Below the pieces are notes generated by a model, which was given only the letters and a program-made list of their open reading frames with translations, made no database searches and had not been told where the DNA came from. 64,000 bases of DNA from Paenibacillus glycanilyticus. GTDB taxonomy: Bacteria; Bacillota; Bacilli; Paenibacillales; Paenibacillaceae. The stretch lies in NCBI RefSeq assembly GCF_030161375.1, contig NZ_BSSQ01000004.1, positions 62,001 to 126,000 on the forward strand, read 5' to 3'. This document shows positions 1 through 8,956 of this stretch, piece by piece. Each line of letters starts with the position of its first letter. Position 1 is the stretch's first letter. Made by a program: the position numbers and the translations under genes.

Positions 1-452
1 CCCTAGGCCAGCCCCATTTGTGCAGCACGCCCGACATTACGGCGCTCATGCAGCTGCAGTCGCTTGCGGGAATGAAAGACAAAGTATGCGAAGCCATTAA
101 CGGAATGGAGGGGACGCCCTACGCATCTGACAGCCTTAATCGCAATTTAATTAAGAAAGCGGTTACATTAATGGAGGAGGAATATGATCGGGCATCGCTT
201 CATTACGTGGCGGAGAAAGTGTTTATAACTCCTGCCTACTTAAGCGCTTTATTCAAGTCGAAAATGGGCGTTACGTTTATCGAGCATCTGACCTGCATCC
301 GGATTTCGAACGCCAAAAAGCTGCTTAAGCAAACCCATTTGAAAAATTATGAGGTCGCGGAACGAGTTGGTTATAACGACTCTCGTTACTTTAGTCAAAT
401 TTTCAAAAAGAAGGTAGGTTTGTCGCCAAGCGATTACCGCGACGCGAATTAA
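1..452 (+). CDS. AraC-type DNA-binding regulator, C-terminal part (cut by window edge)
   Basis: The reading frame is open to the left edge, so the N-terminus lies outside the window. The visible ~148 residues end in a two-helix-turn-helix AraC/XylS domain (about the last 100 residues, with FITPAYLSALFKSKMG and the closing VGYNDSRYFSQIFKKKVG motif). In Paenibacillus this ending is typical of YesN-type response regulators or of AraC activators of sugar operons. The stop is followed after 25 nt by uxuA, so it may control or be co-transcribed with the uronate/ABC genes downstream. The receiver or sensor domain cannot be seen, so the exact class is open. Confidence 0.85.
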   Translation, partial: LGQPHLCSTPDITALMQLQSLAGMKDKVCEAINGMEGTPYASDSLNRNLIKKAVTLMEEEYDRASLHYVAEKVFITPAYLSALFKSKMGVTFIEHLTCIRISNAKKLLKQTHLKNYEVAERVGYNDSRYFSQIFKKKVGLSPSDYRDAN

Positions 453-477
453 TAAAACAAAAGGAGTGTGTTTTGTT

Positions 478-1476
478 ATGAAATTAGCCGAATTTTTCAC
501 TTCCCATCCCAATCAGCTATGGCATTTGGCCAAGCAGATGGGCGTTGATTACGCCGTTGGTCCGCTGCCTAAGGAAGAGAACGGCATGAAGCCTTGGGAT
601 TACATGAATCTGCTGCATATGAAACAGCGTTACGAGAATCATGGCATTGAGCTGCTTGTAATCGAATCGGCGCCGCCGACGAACAAGATCAAGCTGGGTC
701 TGCCCGGGCGCGATGAAGAGATTGAATGGATGGGGCAGCTGATCACGAATATGGGGGCTCTAGGTATTCCCGTCTTATGCTACAATTTCATGGCTCAATT
801 CAATTGGTTCCGTACATCGACCACAACGCGTACCCGCGGCGGAGCGCTTGTGTCCAGCTATAATCATTCCTTGATGCAAAGCGCACCGCTTACGGAAGCG
901 GGCATCGTTACGGAGGAACAATTGTGGGACAATCTTCGTTATTACTTGGAACGAATCGTGCCGATTGCCGAGAAAGCCAAAGTCAAGCTGGCATTGCATC
1001 CCGACGATCCGCCGATTAGCCCGATCCGCGGCGTATCGCGTATTCTTCGAAGCGCGGAGGCGCTGCAGCGCGCGATTGATCTTGTTCCGAGCGAATACAG
1101 CGGAATTACCCTGTGCCAAGGTACGCTTGCGACCGCGGGAGAGCATATCCCGGATGTCATCCGCCATTTCGCGCGTCAAGACAAGCTCTTTTTCGTTCAT
1201 TTCCGGGATGTGGTCGGAACGCCGGACAACTTCCGGGAGACGTTCCATGATGACGGCCAGACCGATATGTACGAAGCGATGAAAGCTTATTATGAAGTTG
1301 GGTTTGACGGTCCTTCGAGACCCGACCACGTGCCGACGATGGAAGGGGAAGACAACGCGAATCCCGGGTACGAGACGCTTGGGCGCCTGTATGGCGTAGG
1401 ATATATTAAGGGCTTGATGGAGGCTGCGGCGGCGGAGAAGAAGTCGCCTGCCAAGCCGGAGCTTAAGATCGGTTAA
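478..1476 (+). CDS. uxuA: Mannonate dehydratase (UxuA family)
   Basis: UxuA converts D-mannonate to 2-keto-3-deoxy-D-gluconate in hexuronate catabolism, in the cytoplasm. The protein shows the UxuA-type TIM-barrel pattern: KLALHPDDPP in the middle and GITLCQGTL, FVHFRDVVG and FHDDGQTDM motifs in the C-terminal half, which carry His, Cys and Asp residues of the kind used for metal binding in this family. The ATG at 478 is chosen because AAGGAG lies at 461-466; a GTG at 466 is in frame but overlaps that site. At 332 residues it is a little shorter than the usual ~350-390. It stands between an AraC regulator and a sugar importer, so imported oligouronides are plausible substrates. A mannonate-dehydratase-like sugar isomerase is the alternative. 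Confidence 0.82.
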   Translation: MKLAEFFTSHPNQLWHLAKQMGVDYAVGPLPKEENGMKPWDYMNLLHMKQRYENHGIELLVIESAPPTNKIKLGLPGRDEEIEWMGQLITNMGALGIPVLCYNFMAQFNWFRTSTTTRTRGGALVSSYNHSLMQSAPLTEAGIVTEEQLWDNLRYYLERIVPIAEKAKVKLALHPDDPPISPIRGVSRILRSAEALQRAIDLVPSEYSGITLCQGTLATAGEHIPDVIRHFARQDKLFFVHFRDVVGTPDNFRETFHDDGQTDMYEAMKAYYEVGFDGPSRPDHVPTMEGEDNANPGYETLGRLYGVGYIKGLMEAAAAEKKSPAKPELKIG

Positions 1477-1481
1477 ATAGA

Positions 1482-1519
1482 GAAGCTATGCATGCTGCGG
1501 CTGCATAGCTTCTTTTTTT
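1482..1519 (+). terminator. Rho-independent terminator after uxuA
   Basis: Perfect 11-bp inverted repeat GAAGCTATGCA (1482-1492) / TGCATAGCTTC (1502-1512) with a 9-nt loop, followed by a run of seven T. It separates uxuA from the ABC-importer operon. Confidence 0.9.
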
Positions 1520-1596
1520 ATGCCTGAAATCTGTTCGGGACGCTCTTCAAGAGTGTAAAAAAACAAACCAATTCATAATTCTATCGCATGTACACA

Positions 1597-1610
1597 TGTA
1601 AGCGATTTCA
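1597..1610 (+). promoter_or_regulatory. cre-like catabolite-repression site
   Basis: TGTAAGCGATTTCA fits the CcpA cre consensus (TGWAARCGNTTWCA type) and lies 46 nt upstream of the first permease gene. This suggests that glucose represses the importer. The call is by motif only. Confidence 0.65.
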
Positions 1611-1656
1611 ATAAAATGAGCCTTATAGACGCCGCTGAAAGGGGGATGACCGCAAG

Positions 1657-2613
1657 ATGAAAGCTGAAGCTGTACATAAGCCGGCGGCCGCAAGGCTGCG
1701 ATTGACGAAGAAAAAGGCCAAAAGCTCCAACCGGAACAATCTGGCAGGGTATATTTTTATTTCGCCGTGGCTGCTTGGGTTTCTACTGCTTACGGTATGG
1801 CCGATCATCCAGTCGTTTTATTTGTCCTTTACGGAGTATTCGCTGCTTGAAGCCCCGACCTGGACCGGAACGCAAAACTACGCCAACATTTTCAAGAACG
1901 ATACCGATTTTACGACATCGCTCAAGGTAACCTTCATTTTCGTTTTGTTTTCTGTTCCGCTGAAGTTGTTCTTCTCTTTAATGGTTGCCATGATGCTGAA
2001 CAAAAATTTGAAGGGCATGAATCTATACCGGACGGCCATTTATTTCCCCTCTCTCATTGGCGGAAGCATAGCCGTAGCGGCACTGTGGCGCAATATGTTC
2101 AACCTTAACGGTTATTTCAACCATGTGCTTTCCTGGTTCGGCATTCAAGGGGTCGGATGGATCACGAATCCGCATACTTCGCTCGCAACGCTGATTTTGC
2201 TCAATACATGGCAATTCGGCTCTACAATGGTTATTTTCCTAGCCGGCTTGAAGCAAATCCCTAACGAATTGTATGAGTCTGCGTCGGTTGACGGCGCATC
2301 GAAGGTGAGGAAGTTTTTCCACATTACGCTTCCGATGCTGTCGCCGGTCATGTTTTTCAATCTGGTGCTTGGCATTATCGGTTCCTTCCAGACGTTCACC
2401 GCCGCGTTTATCGTAACGCAGGGGGGGCCGATCAACTCGACCTACATGTACGCGCTGTTCCTCTACGACAAGGCGTTTAAGCATTATCAAATGGGCTATG
2501 CATCCGCGCTTGCTTGGATTCTGCTAGTAATCGTAGCGCTGATGACGGCGATCAACTTCCTGGTATCGCGTTACTGGGTATTCTACGAGACGGACGGAGG
2601 GAAGCAAAAATGA
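1657..2613 (+). CDS. Sugar ABC transporter permease, MalF/UgpA type
   Basis: This is one of two membrane subunits of a CUT1 carbohydrate importer. After a basic N-terminus of about 30 residues come about six hydrophobic segments and the EAA-type loop ELYESASVDGASKVRKFFHI, which docks the ATPase. A GGGGGA site precedes ATG 1657. The downstream permease starts inside its stop codon (ATGA at 2610), which indicates translational coupling. No ATP-binding subunit is encoded nearby, so a shared MsmX-type ATPase encoded elsewhere is expected. Confidence 0.9.
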   Translation: MKAEAVHKPAAARLRLTKKKAKSSNRNNLAGYIFISPWLLGFLLLTVWPIIQSFYLSFTEYSLLEAPTWTGTQNYANIFKNDTDFTTSLKVTFIFVLFSVPLKLFFSLMVAMMLNKNLKGMNLYRTAIYFPSLIGGSIAVAALWRNMFNLNGYFNHVLSWFGIQGVGWITNPHTSLATLILLNTWQFGSTMVIFLAGLKQIPNELYESASVDGASKVRKFFHITLPMLSPVMFFNLVLGIIGSFQTFTAAFIVTQGGPINSTYMYALFLYDKAFKHYQMGYASALAWILLVIVALMTAINFLVSRYWVFYETDGGKQK

Positions 2614-3446
2614 TCAAAACGCTAAAAAACAATAAAGTATCCAACCATTTGATGCTGATTGTATTCTCTCTCTTGATGCTGTATCCGGTTATCTGGTGGG
2701 TGGGAGCTTCGCTTAAAACGACGGCGGAGATGAGCTCGCCTTCCATCTGGCCTTCAACGCCGATTTGGGAAAATTACACGAAAGGCTGGCAATTCTCGCC
2801 CGAATTTACGTTTGGCCGTTTCTTCGGCAACACGCTCCTTATGGAGCTGTGGAACGTTGTTGGCGGCGTTCTCACTAGCGCAATTGTCGCTTACGGTTTT
2901 GCGCGCATTAACTTCAAGTTCCGCGGAGCGTTATTTTCGATTCTATTGCTGACGATGATGCTGCCGGGGCAAGTGACGATTGTGCCGCAATACATTCTCT
3001 ACAATAAGCTGCAGCTGATGGACAGCTACATTCCGTTAATTCTCCCGCATTTTTTTGGCGGCGGCGCATTCTTTATCTTTTTGCTCGTGCAATTCATAAG
3101 AGGCATCCCGCGGGAATTGGACGAGGCTGCCAAAATCGACGGTTCGTCGGTCTACGGCATTTTCTACAGAATTGTATTGCCGCTCATTAAACCCGCGCTG
3201 GTGACGGTGGCGATCTTCACGTTCATCTGGAGCTGGGACGATTTCTTCGCGCAAATGCTGTACTTGAACTCGGTAGGCAAGTTTACGGTTGGACTGGCGC
3301 TGCGCATGTACGTGGATCAGTTCGAAATTCAATGGGGCAGGCTGCTTGCGATGTCGCTGTTATCGGTTGTGCCGTCCGTCGTGTTGTTCTTCTTCGCGCA
3401 GAAGCAATTCGTCGAGGGGATCGCAACAACGGGCTTAAAAGGATAA
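2610..3446 (+). CDS. Sugar ABC transporter permease, MalG type
   Basis: Second CUT1 permease, about 278 residues with six hydrophobic segments. It has the EAA loop ELDEAAKIDGSSVYGIFYRI and the characteristic C-terminus FVEGIATTGLKG. ATG 2610 overlaps the stop of the upstream permease and has GGAGGG at 2597-2602. A longer in-frame start at 2514 would read far into the first permease and has no support. It forms one importer with the neighbouring permease and the lipoprotein that follows. Confidence 0.92.
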   Translation: MIKTLKNNKVSNHLMLIVFSLLMLYPVIWWVGASLKTTAEMSSPSIWPSTPIWENYTKGWQFSPEFTFGRFFGNTLLMELWNVVGGVLTSAIVAYGFARINFKFRGALFSILLLTMMLPGQVTIVPQYILYNKLQLMDSYIPLILPHFFGGGAFFIFLLVQFIRGIPRELDEAAKIDGSSVYGIFYRIVLPLIKPALVTVAIFTFIWSWDDFFAQMLYLNSVGKFTVGLALRMYVDQFEIQWGRLLAMSLLSVVPSVVLFFFAQKQFVEGIATTGLKG

Positions 3447-3484
3447 GCGCATGAGACCAAATCCGAAATAAAGGGGAAATGAGA

Positions 3485-4813
3485 ATGAAGCGCAAACTAT
3501 ACAAAGGATTAACTTTAGTGATGCTTGCGGCGACGCTTGGTTTGACGGCCTGCGGGAACGGAGGAGCTAACAACGGGCAGTCGAATGCCGAAGGCAAAAG
3601 CAACAATAGCGATCCTAACGCTCCGGTGAAGCTCAAGATTATGTGGCAAGGGGCGGATATCCGGCATCAGGCGATGCTGAAGACGCAAGAAGTGTACACG
3701 GGCTTAAATCCATCGGTCACTTTCTCGCCTGAATATATGGCATGGGATGATTATTGGAAAAAACTTCCGACGTTAGCCGCTTCCCATTCGCTGCCGGATG
3801 TCCTTCATATGGACGGGGCATACATCCAAGAGTATGCGACGAGAGGTACGCTGGAGGATTTATCGGATATCGATCTCACCGGCGTTATTGACGAGAAGAC
3901 ATTGGATAATTTGAAAATAAACGGCAAGCTGTACGGTATTCCGATCAGCCGCAACGCGCAAGGCATGGCGTATAACAAAGAAGCGCTGGAGGCGGCCGGC
4001 ATCGAGCTGCCGAAGAAAGACTGGACGTGGGACGAGTTTTTCGATTTTGCGAGAAATGCCCGCGCCAAATTGCCGGAAGGCGTCTATCCGATCAGCGACA
4101 CGGATACATGGGACTTCTACGAGTATTATCAGATGGGATATGGCAAAGGTACGATCATCCAAGAGGATGGCAAGAAGTTTAATCTGGACAAAGATTTGTT
4201 CATGAAGTTTTACGGCATATTCGCGGAATTCCGCGACAAGAAAATCGTTCCTCCCGCGGACATGGTCAGCGCGTTCAAGGAGAATGATCCGCAAGCGGAC
4301 CCGATGGCCAGCGGCAAAGTGATGACCCGGGGCGCAACCGTTGGATCGGTAGGGGCGCTTGAACAGCTGATGCCTGGGAAAATAGACGTGGTTAACCTTC
4401 CGGTGGGGCCGGAAGGCGGCGGTTGGGCACAGCCGACCATCTTCTTAAGCGTAAGCACGGATTCCAAACATAAGGACGCGGCCAAAGCATTCATTAAATG
4501 GTTTGTTACGGATAAAAAAGCCGGCGAAACGTATGGCACAAACTTCGGCATTCCGATCTACGACGACGTATATAACGCGATTGAACCTAGCTTGGCTCCG
4601 AAGGAGAAGCTGGGCAAGAAGCTGTACGATACGGCGAAGGATAAAGCATTGCCGTTCTCCCCGGCGGCGGCAGGGTGGACGGAGTGGGTAGACAACTACA
4701 AGAAAACGATGGATGCCGTATTATTCGGCCAGAAATCGCTCGAAGAAGCTTATAATGATATATCCAAATCAGGCAATGCTCTCGCTGAGAAGCTAAGTAA
4801 AAGCAGCAAATAA
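3485..4813 (+). CDS. Extracellular sugar-binding lipoprotein (ABC importer)
   Basis: Family 1 solute-binding protein. It has a lipoprotein signal peptide with lipobox LTAC (lipidated Cys about residue 23), then a Gly/Asn/Ser-rich linker and a periplasmic-binding-protein fold with LYGIPISRNAQGMAYNK and WTWDEFFDFA motifs. ATG 3485 is 8 nt from AAGGGG at 3471-3476; ATG 3479 would be too close. It captures the sugar for the two permeases upstream. With uxuA nearby, an oligouronide or related plant sugar is the likeliest ligand, but the sequence alone does not show specificity. Confidence 0.9.
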   Translation: MKRKLYKGLTLVMLAATLGLTACGNGGANNGQSNAEGKSNNSDPNAPVKLKIMWQGADIRHQAMLKTQEVYTGLNPSVTFSPEYMAWDDYWKKLPTLAASHSLPDVLHMDGAYIQEYATRGTLEDLSDIDLTGVIDEKTLDNLKINGKLYGIPISRNAQGMAYNKEALEAAGIELPKKDWTWDEFFDFARNARAKLPEGVYPISDTDTWDFYEYYQMGYGKGTIIQEDGKKFNLDKDLFMKFYGIFAEFRDKKIVPPADMVSAFKENDPQADPMASGKVMTRGATVGSVGALEQLMPGKIDVVNLPVGPEGGGWAQPTIFLSVSTDSKHKDAAKAFIKWFVTDKKAGETYGTNFGIPIYDDVYNAIEPSLAPKEKLGKKLYDTAKDKALPFSPAAAGWTEWVDNYKKTMDAVLFGQKSLEEAYNDISKSGNALAEKLSKSSK

Positions 4814-4843
4814 ACGTTATTCAAATGCAAATGCTAATAAGGC

Positions 4844-4874
4844 GGCGACCTTCCAATAGGTGCGTCGCCTTTTT
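4844..4874 (+). terminator. Likely terminator after the ABC importer operon
   Basis: GGCGACC...GTCGCC stem (with ACCT/AGGT inner pairing and a small bulge) followed by TTTTT. Confidence 0.7.
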
Positions 4875-4948
4875 ATGTTGCGTTCGTTATTGTATGATAG
4901 AAGGACTGCCATAATGGCGTTTATTGTTATAGAACATAGGGGGATGAC

Positions 4949-5518
4949 ATGTCCTGGAGCAAATTGAAGCAACAACTGGATAGTTTTCTAAGTCCTGCGT
5001 TAGTCGGGAGAGTCGAATATGTGGGCACCAGTTACCGGTATTTACCCGACAAAGCGGGACTCAGTTATATGGCGGTAGATAAGAAGAAAGTATTCAATAT
5101 GACGGATGCGACAACTTTCATTAAATGGTACCAGTCCGAAATGGAAATCAAAAATGATCCCAATCTTCATATCCCGATCAGCGAGGAAGACATCGAAGCG
5201 GTTAGAAAAACGACCAATGGACAAGTCCCGGAGGACCGTCTAAAGGTCATGGCAAGAGGCAGAAAAACCGGTGATCTTGCCAAGGAGCTATTATCCGCGC
5301 AGACCGCATTAAGCAAGTCAAACTTTACGGTTGCGGCCAATAGGTTCTTATCCGGGCCAATCGAGGAAAGCTTGGAGAGCAAAGACATTTTATTGAACAT
5401 TCTTGCATTGATAGACCGCCGAGTCGGCAAAAAGCGGATTCTTAACATGCGCGATACGATTAAGCTTAAGCATCCGATTGTTCAGTATTTCTATGAGCTG
5501 CGGGTAAGCACAATGTGA
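4949..5518 (+). CDS. Conserved protein of unknown function (SF0329-like)
   Basis: A 189-residue soluble protein with no signal peptide or membrane segment. It has an aromatic N-terminal half (GRVEYVGTSYRYLPDKAGLS) and a helical, basic C-terminal half. I recall this pattern from a Bacillales family annotated SF0329, whose function is unknown; that memory is not verified. AGGGGG lies about 5-10 nt before ATG 4949. It is monocistronic between two terminators, and no link to the flanking sugar loci is evident. Confidence 0.7.
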   Translation: MSWSKLKQQLDSFLSPALVGRVEYVGTSYRYLPDKAGLSYMAVDKKKVFNMTDATTFIKWYQSEMEIKNDPNLHIPISEEDIEAVRKTTNGQVPEDRLKVMARGRKTGDLAKELLSAQTALSKSNFTVAANRFLSGPIEESLESKDILLNILALIDRRVGKKRILNMRDTIKLKHPIVQYFYELRVSTM

Positions 5519-5532
5519 ATAGGTAGAACAAG

Positions 5533-5574
5533 AAGACAATTCTCCTCAAGAATCGGAAGAGAATTGTCTTTTTA
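5533..5574. terminator. Bidirectional terminator between convergent genes
   Basis: Perfect 12-bp arms AAGACAATTCTC (5533-5544) and GAGAATTGTCTT (5559-5570), with T-rich flank on the plus side and an A-rich start. It serves the gene ending at 5518 and the minus-strand AraC gene, whose stop codon (5546-5548) lies in the loop. Confidence 0.85.
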
Positions 5575-6430
5575 TTGCCTGTCGATAGCTGCCCGGCGTT
5601 ACGCCTTTATGCTTTTTGAATAGTTGAGAGAAATACGGGGCGCTAAAGTCTCCGATCACGCGGCCAATCTCATTAATGGAGCAATCTGTATTCTCGAGCA
5701 GAGTACATGCTTCGCGAACCCGCCTGCCGCTTACATAATCGGAGATCGTCATGCCGGTCTGCTGCTTGAATAAGTGTGAAATATGGTAAGGGGATAAATG
5801 AAGTTCTTGGGATAACGTCTCCAAAGTGACGGGCTGGCGGAAATGCGCTTCAATCCAGTCGAGTATACGCTCAACGTGGCTGGCGGTTTTGGACATAGCT
5901 AGCGGTGTTTCATCCAATTCAAATACATGCAATTGAAGATGCTTAAGCACGGAGAACAGGAAGAGCACCCGATCCTCGACGCTAGGTTCGCCGCCCGCAA
6001 AAGTTCTCAACTTTTCATAGTCGAACAATAAATGAGCGAAAGTCAGATCTTCATGAAAGGCAAAGACTTGACGCTTGAGTGAGCCGCTTATCAAGTGCTG
6101 CAGGAAAGCTTGCAATTTAGGATACGGCTGCAGGTAAGGGTCCAATATGCGCGGATTAAACGTTAGGTTTGTTCGAATATAGGTGGATCCTTCGATCATA
6201 GGAACATCCACTTTATGCAATTGGTAGGGTTGGAAACAAAACAACGTATTATTTACAAGCTCGTATGGCTGGTTATCCAGCGTTACCGTACCTGTTCCTT
6301 CATGGACATACAGGAGTTCAATTCCCTGGTGGGCATGAAGCATCAGCCAGTTCTCGCTATTCGTCTCATATCTGGCATTTAAGAGAAAGGCATTGGCTCC
6401 AAGGTCATACGGCTCAACGATTGCTGGCAT
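5546..6430 (-). CDS. AraC family transcriptional regulator with cupin sensor
   Basis: The N-terminal ~160 residues form a cupin/AraC-binding domain (HAHQGIELLYVHEGTGTVTL). The last ~100 residues are a double helix-turn-helix with LHLSPYHISHLFKQQTGMT and FSAPYFSQLFKKHKG. The ATG at 6430 follows GGAGGT by 7 nt; a GTG at 6439 lies inside that site and is unlikely. It is divergent from the GH88 gene, so it probably activates the uronide locus (GH88, DUF2264, FAD oxidoreductase) in response to an unsaturated uronide or a related sugar. Confidence 0.88.
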   Translation of the reverse strand: MPAIVEPYDLGANAFLLNARYETNSENWLMLHAHQGIELLYVHEGTGTVTLDNQPYELVNNTLFCFQPYQLHKVDVPMIEGSTYIRTNLTFNPRILDPYLQPYPKLQAFLQHLISGSLKRQVFAFHEDLTFAHLLFDYEKLRTFAGGEPSVEDRVLFLFSVLKHLQLHVFELDETPLAMSKTASHVERILDWIEAHFRQPVTLETLSQELHLSPYHISHLFKQQTGMTISDYVSGRRVREACTLLENTDCSINEIGRVIGDFSAPYFSQLFKKHKGVTPGSYRQAIKRQFSSDS

Positions 6431-6544
6431 AGGGCGCACCTCCGAGCAATGGATAATCGCAATTCAGCTACATTATATCACAACCTTTCTAAAGTCTTCG
6501 GCATTTATAATGAGGCTGTAATTCCATTTGGGAGGGGTCGGACG

Positions 6545-7681
6545 ATGTATAAGAAGGCGATCGAACAGGCACTGCAAACAACAAAGGCGAATATTGAACG
6601 AGAACGGTTTGGAGACAAGTTTCCACATGTGGGCATAAATAGCAGCAACCAATATGAGTTAATAGAGAATGAAGGATGGACGGAAGGTTTCTGGCCGGGG
6701 ATTCTATGGCTAAGTTACGAGTATTCGGGCAATGGCATTTACCGGGAGGCGGCGGTCAAGACTGTCAATAGTCTCCGGAATAGACTTCAGAATAATTGGA
6801 GTTTGGATCATCACGACATCGGTTTCCTGTATTCCTTGTCCTCCAAAGCCCAATGGATCGTTGAGGGGAACGAGGACGCCAGACAGGCTGCCATTCAAGC
6901 TGCCGACGTGCTGATGAAGCGTTGGCGCGGGAACATGAATATTTTGCAGGCGTGGGGAAGAGAAGGAGACCCGGATAATGGTGGCCGTATAATTATTGAC
7001 TGCTTGATGAATTTGCCGCTGCTCCATTGGGCTTACAAGCAGACCGGGAATGAGTCTTATCGGGAGGTTGCGGACAAACATACGGAAGCCAGCCGACGGT
7101 ATCTTGTACGCGGTGACGATTCCTCTTATCATACGTTTTGGTTTGATCCTGCTACTGGCGACTCCCACCGCGGGGGAACGCATCAAGGTTATAAAGACGG
7201 ATCGACCTGGACTCGCGGACAAGCATGGGGCATTTATGGTTTTGCTCTAGCCTATCGTTATCTGCAGAAGCCCGAGTATTTGGAGACGGCCAAACGGCTT
7301 GCGGTTTATTTTGCGGATCGTATCCCGGAGGACGGCGTCGTGTATTGGGACTTTGATGCCCCTCAAGTGCCGGAGACAAAAAGGGATAGTTCGGCGTCTG
7401 CCATCGCCGCTTGCGGAATGCTGGAAGTGTGCGGATTCTTATCGGACAGCGATCCGGCGTACAACAAATTGATGCAGGCGGTGAACCGTTCCATAGAGGG
7501 GCTTGCAAACGATTACTCGACCAAAGAGGAAGACGGTGCGGAGGGCTTATTGAACCGCGGGTCTTATTCCGTGCGTTCGGGCAGTTCGCCGGATGATTAT
7601 ACGATATGGGGCGATTACTTCTACCTCGAAGCTTTGATGCGGCTTGAGAAGGGCATTCCGGGATATTGGTATGAGCGGTAA
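6545..7681 (+). CDS. Unsaturated glucuronyl hydrolase, GH88
   Basis: GH88 enzymes remove the unsaturated uronic acid left at the non-reducing end of oligosaccharides by polysaccharide lyases, through hydration of the double bond. The protein has the family hallmarks HHDIGFLYSLS with Asp91, and IIDCLMNLPLL with Asp152. These match the two catalytic Asp residues of characterised GH88 enzymes. It also has TWTRGQAWGIYGFALAYRY. ATG 6545 is preceded by GGGAGGGG (6530-6537); the 32 extra codons back to 6449 have no ribosome site. There is no signal peptide, so it acts in the cytoplasm on imported lyase products. It probably forms an operon with the DUF2264 gene 27 nt downstream. Confidence 0.93.
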   Translation: MYKKAIEQALQTTKANIERERFGDKFPHVGINSSNQYELIENEGWTEGFWPGILWLSYEYSGNGIYREAAVKTVNSLRNRLQNNWSLDHHDIGFLYSLSSKAQWIVEGNEDARQAAIQAADVLMKRWRGNMNILQAWGREGDPDNGGRIIIDCLMNLPLLHWAYKQTGNESYREVADKHTEASRRYLVRGDDSSYHTFWFDPATGDSHRGGTHQGYKDGSTWTRGQAWGIYGFALAYRYLQKPEYLETAKRLAVYFADRIPEDGVVYWDFDAPQVPETKRDSSASAIAACGMLEVCGFLSDSDPAYNKLMQAVNRSIEGLANDYSTKEEDGAEGLLNRGSYSVRSGSSPDDYTIWGDYFYLEALMRLEKGIPGYWYER

Positions 7682-7708
7682 TCGTTGAAGCGGGAGGATG
7701 TTGCGAGG

Positions 7709-8854
7709 ATGGATAATGTCAAGAAGGATCGGGAGCAATGGTTAACTTGGATGCTGCGGATCGGCAAGCCGGTATTGGAAGCGTTGGCCGAGCGCAAGCT
7801 CAAAGAACGGATGCCCGTTCAAGATAAATCCGGCGATCGCAGCGAATATGCCTACTTGGAAGCATTGGGACGATTGTTGACAGGAATGGCTCCTTGGCTG
7901 GAACGGACGGGGTTAACGGGTGAGGAAGAGGAGCAACGGAGTGCTATGGCGCAATTGGCAAGAGAAGCTATTGACGCTGCGACTGACTCCGATTCTCCGG
8001 ACTTTATGAATTTTGCGAGTGGTCATCAACCGATTGTAGATGCTGCTTTCCTGTCTCACGCGCTTATTCGTGCACCGAAAGAGCTGCTAAGTAAATTGGA
8101 TCCGCGGGTTAAACAAAATGTCATTCGTTGTTTGAAGGCTACAAGATCCAGAAAGCCGGCTTATAACAACTGGCTCTTGTTTGCGGCAACAACGGAAACC
8201 GCCTTGTATTTGCTGGATGAGGATTGGGATCCGATGCGCATCGATTATGCCCTGAGAAAACATCAGGAATGGTATTTGGGTGACGGGGTTTATGGAGATG
8301 GACCGGCGTTTCATTGGGACTACTATAACGGATTTGTCATTCAACCGATGCTGGTTGATGTTGTCCGGACAATAGGCGCGGAAATACCGGAATGGGAGTC
8401 GTTAACGGCAACGGTTATTAAGCGGGCTTCGCGCCATGCCGCCCAGCAGGAGAGGCTTATATCGCCAGAGGGGACTTTTCCTCCGATAGGCCGTTCTTTG
8501 GCTTATCGTTTCGGTGCCTTTCAATTGCTGTCGCAGGCAGCTCTTCAGGAATGGCTCCCTGAGGAGATAACGCCTAATCAAGTGCGTTGCGCGCTGACGC
8601 TCGTCATCCGCCGGATGATCGAGCAGCCGGGAACGTTTGACGAGAACGGTTGGCTGCGCATAGGCTTTTGCGGCGATCAGGAAGAGATTGGGGAAGGGTA
8701 CATTTCGACTGGGAGTTTGTATTTATGCGCAGCGGTATTCCTGCCTCTTGGTCTGACTCCGGAGCATCCCTTCTGGCATGGGGAAGCGGATTGGACTTCC
8801 AAGAAAGCGTGGTCTGGAATGCCTTTCCCGATTGACAAAGCGATTCAAGGTTAA
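7709..8854 (+). CDS. DUF2264 family protein, probable uronide-acting hydrolase
   Basis: A 381-residue cytoplasmic protein with the DUF2264 pattern: NFASGHQPIVDAAFLSHAL, KPAYNNWLLFAATTE, GDGVYGDGPAFHWDYYNGFV and SPEGTFPPIGRSLAYRFGAF. The fold is an (alpha/alpha)6-type barrel. I recall that some DUF2264 proteins are now classed as glycoside hydrolases acting on beta-glucuronides (GH154); this is not verified. ATG 7709 is used because GGGAGG lies at 7692-7697; a TTG at 7685 is the other option. The GH88 neighbour supports a role in trimming uronic-acid oligosaccharides. Confidence 0.85.
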   Translation: MDNVKKDREQWLTWMLRIGKPVLEALAERKLKERMPVQDKSGDRSEYAYLEALGRLLTGMAPWLERTGLTGEEEEQRSAMAQLAREAIDAATDSDSPDFMNFASGHQPIVDAAFLSHALIRAPKELLSKLDPRVKQNVIRCLKATRSRKPAYNNWLLFAATTETALYLLDEDWDPMRIDYALRKHQEWYLGDGVYGDGPAFHWDYYNGFVIQPMLVDVVRTIGAEIPEWESLTATVIKRASRHAAQQERLISPEGTFPPIGRSLAYRFGAFQLLSQAALQEWLPEEITPNQVRCALTLVIRRMIEQPGTFDENGWLRIGFCGDQEEIGEGYISTGSLYLCAAVFLPLGLTPEHPFWHGEADWTSKKAWSGMPFPIDKAIQG

Positions 8855-8856
8855 GG

Positions 8857-8922
8857 GTCAAAATAATACACGTCATCGAGTAGGAAAGCTATACCGTGAT
8901 TCCCGTTTTCCCTTGCTACAAT
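8857..8922 (+). promoter_or_regulatory. Promoter with conserved upstream element (copy 1)
   Basis: A -10-like TACAAT at 8917-8922 is preceded by the block AGGAAAGCTATACCGTGAT. About 66 bp here align without gaps to 20580-20645, upstream of another FAD oxidoreductase gene. At the -35 position there is CCGTGA rather than TTGACA, so an activator probably helps this promoter. It drives the gene at 8957. Confidence 0.55.
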
Positions 8923-8956
8923 AGGGTCACATGTTGTAGACAGGAGGATCTTTCAA

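Noticed and set aside
249..512. Minus-strand frame opposite the AraC-type gene and uxuA start
   Set aside because: Lies antisense to two well-supported genes, has no ribosome site and no family-like motifs; judged a shadow frame.
775..1329. Long minus-strand frame of 184 codons inside uxuA
   Set aside because: Fully antisense to a gene with clear UxuA motifs; GC-rich shadow.
1587..1600. CATGTACACATG near the first cre as a possible AraR operator
   Set aside because: The core lacks the GTACGTAC/GTACATAC centre and TACAAGT half-site of the two AraR sites; similarity is partial.
6483..6511. TATAAT at 6506-6511 as the GH88 promoter
   Set aside because: The -10 is perfect but no acceptable -35 is found at 16-18 bp; possible activator-dependent promoter, not strong enough to annotate.
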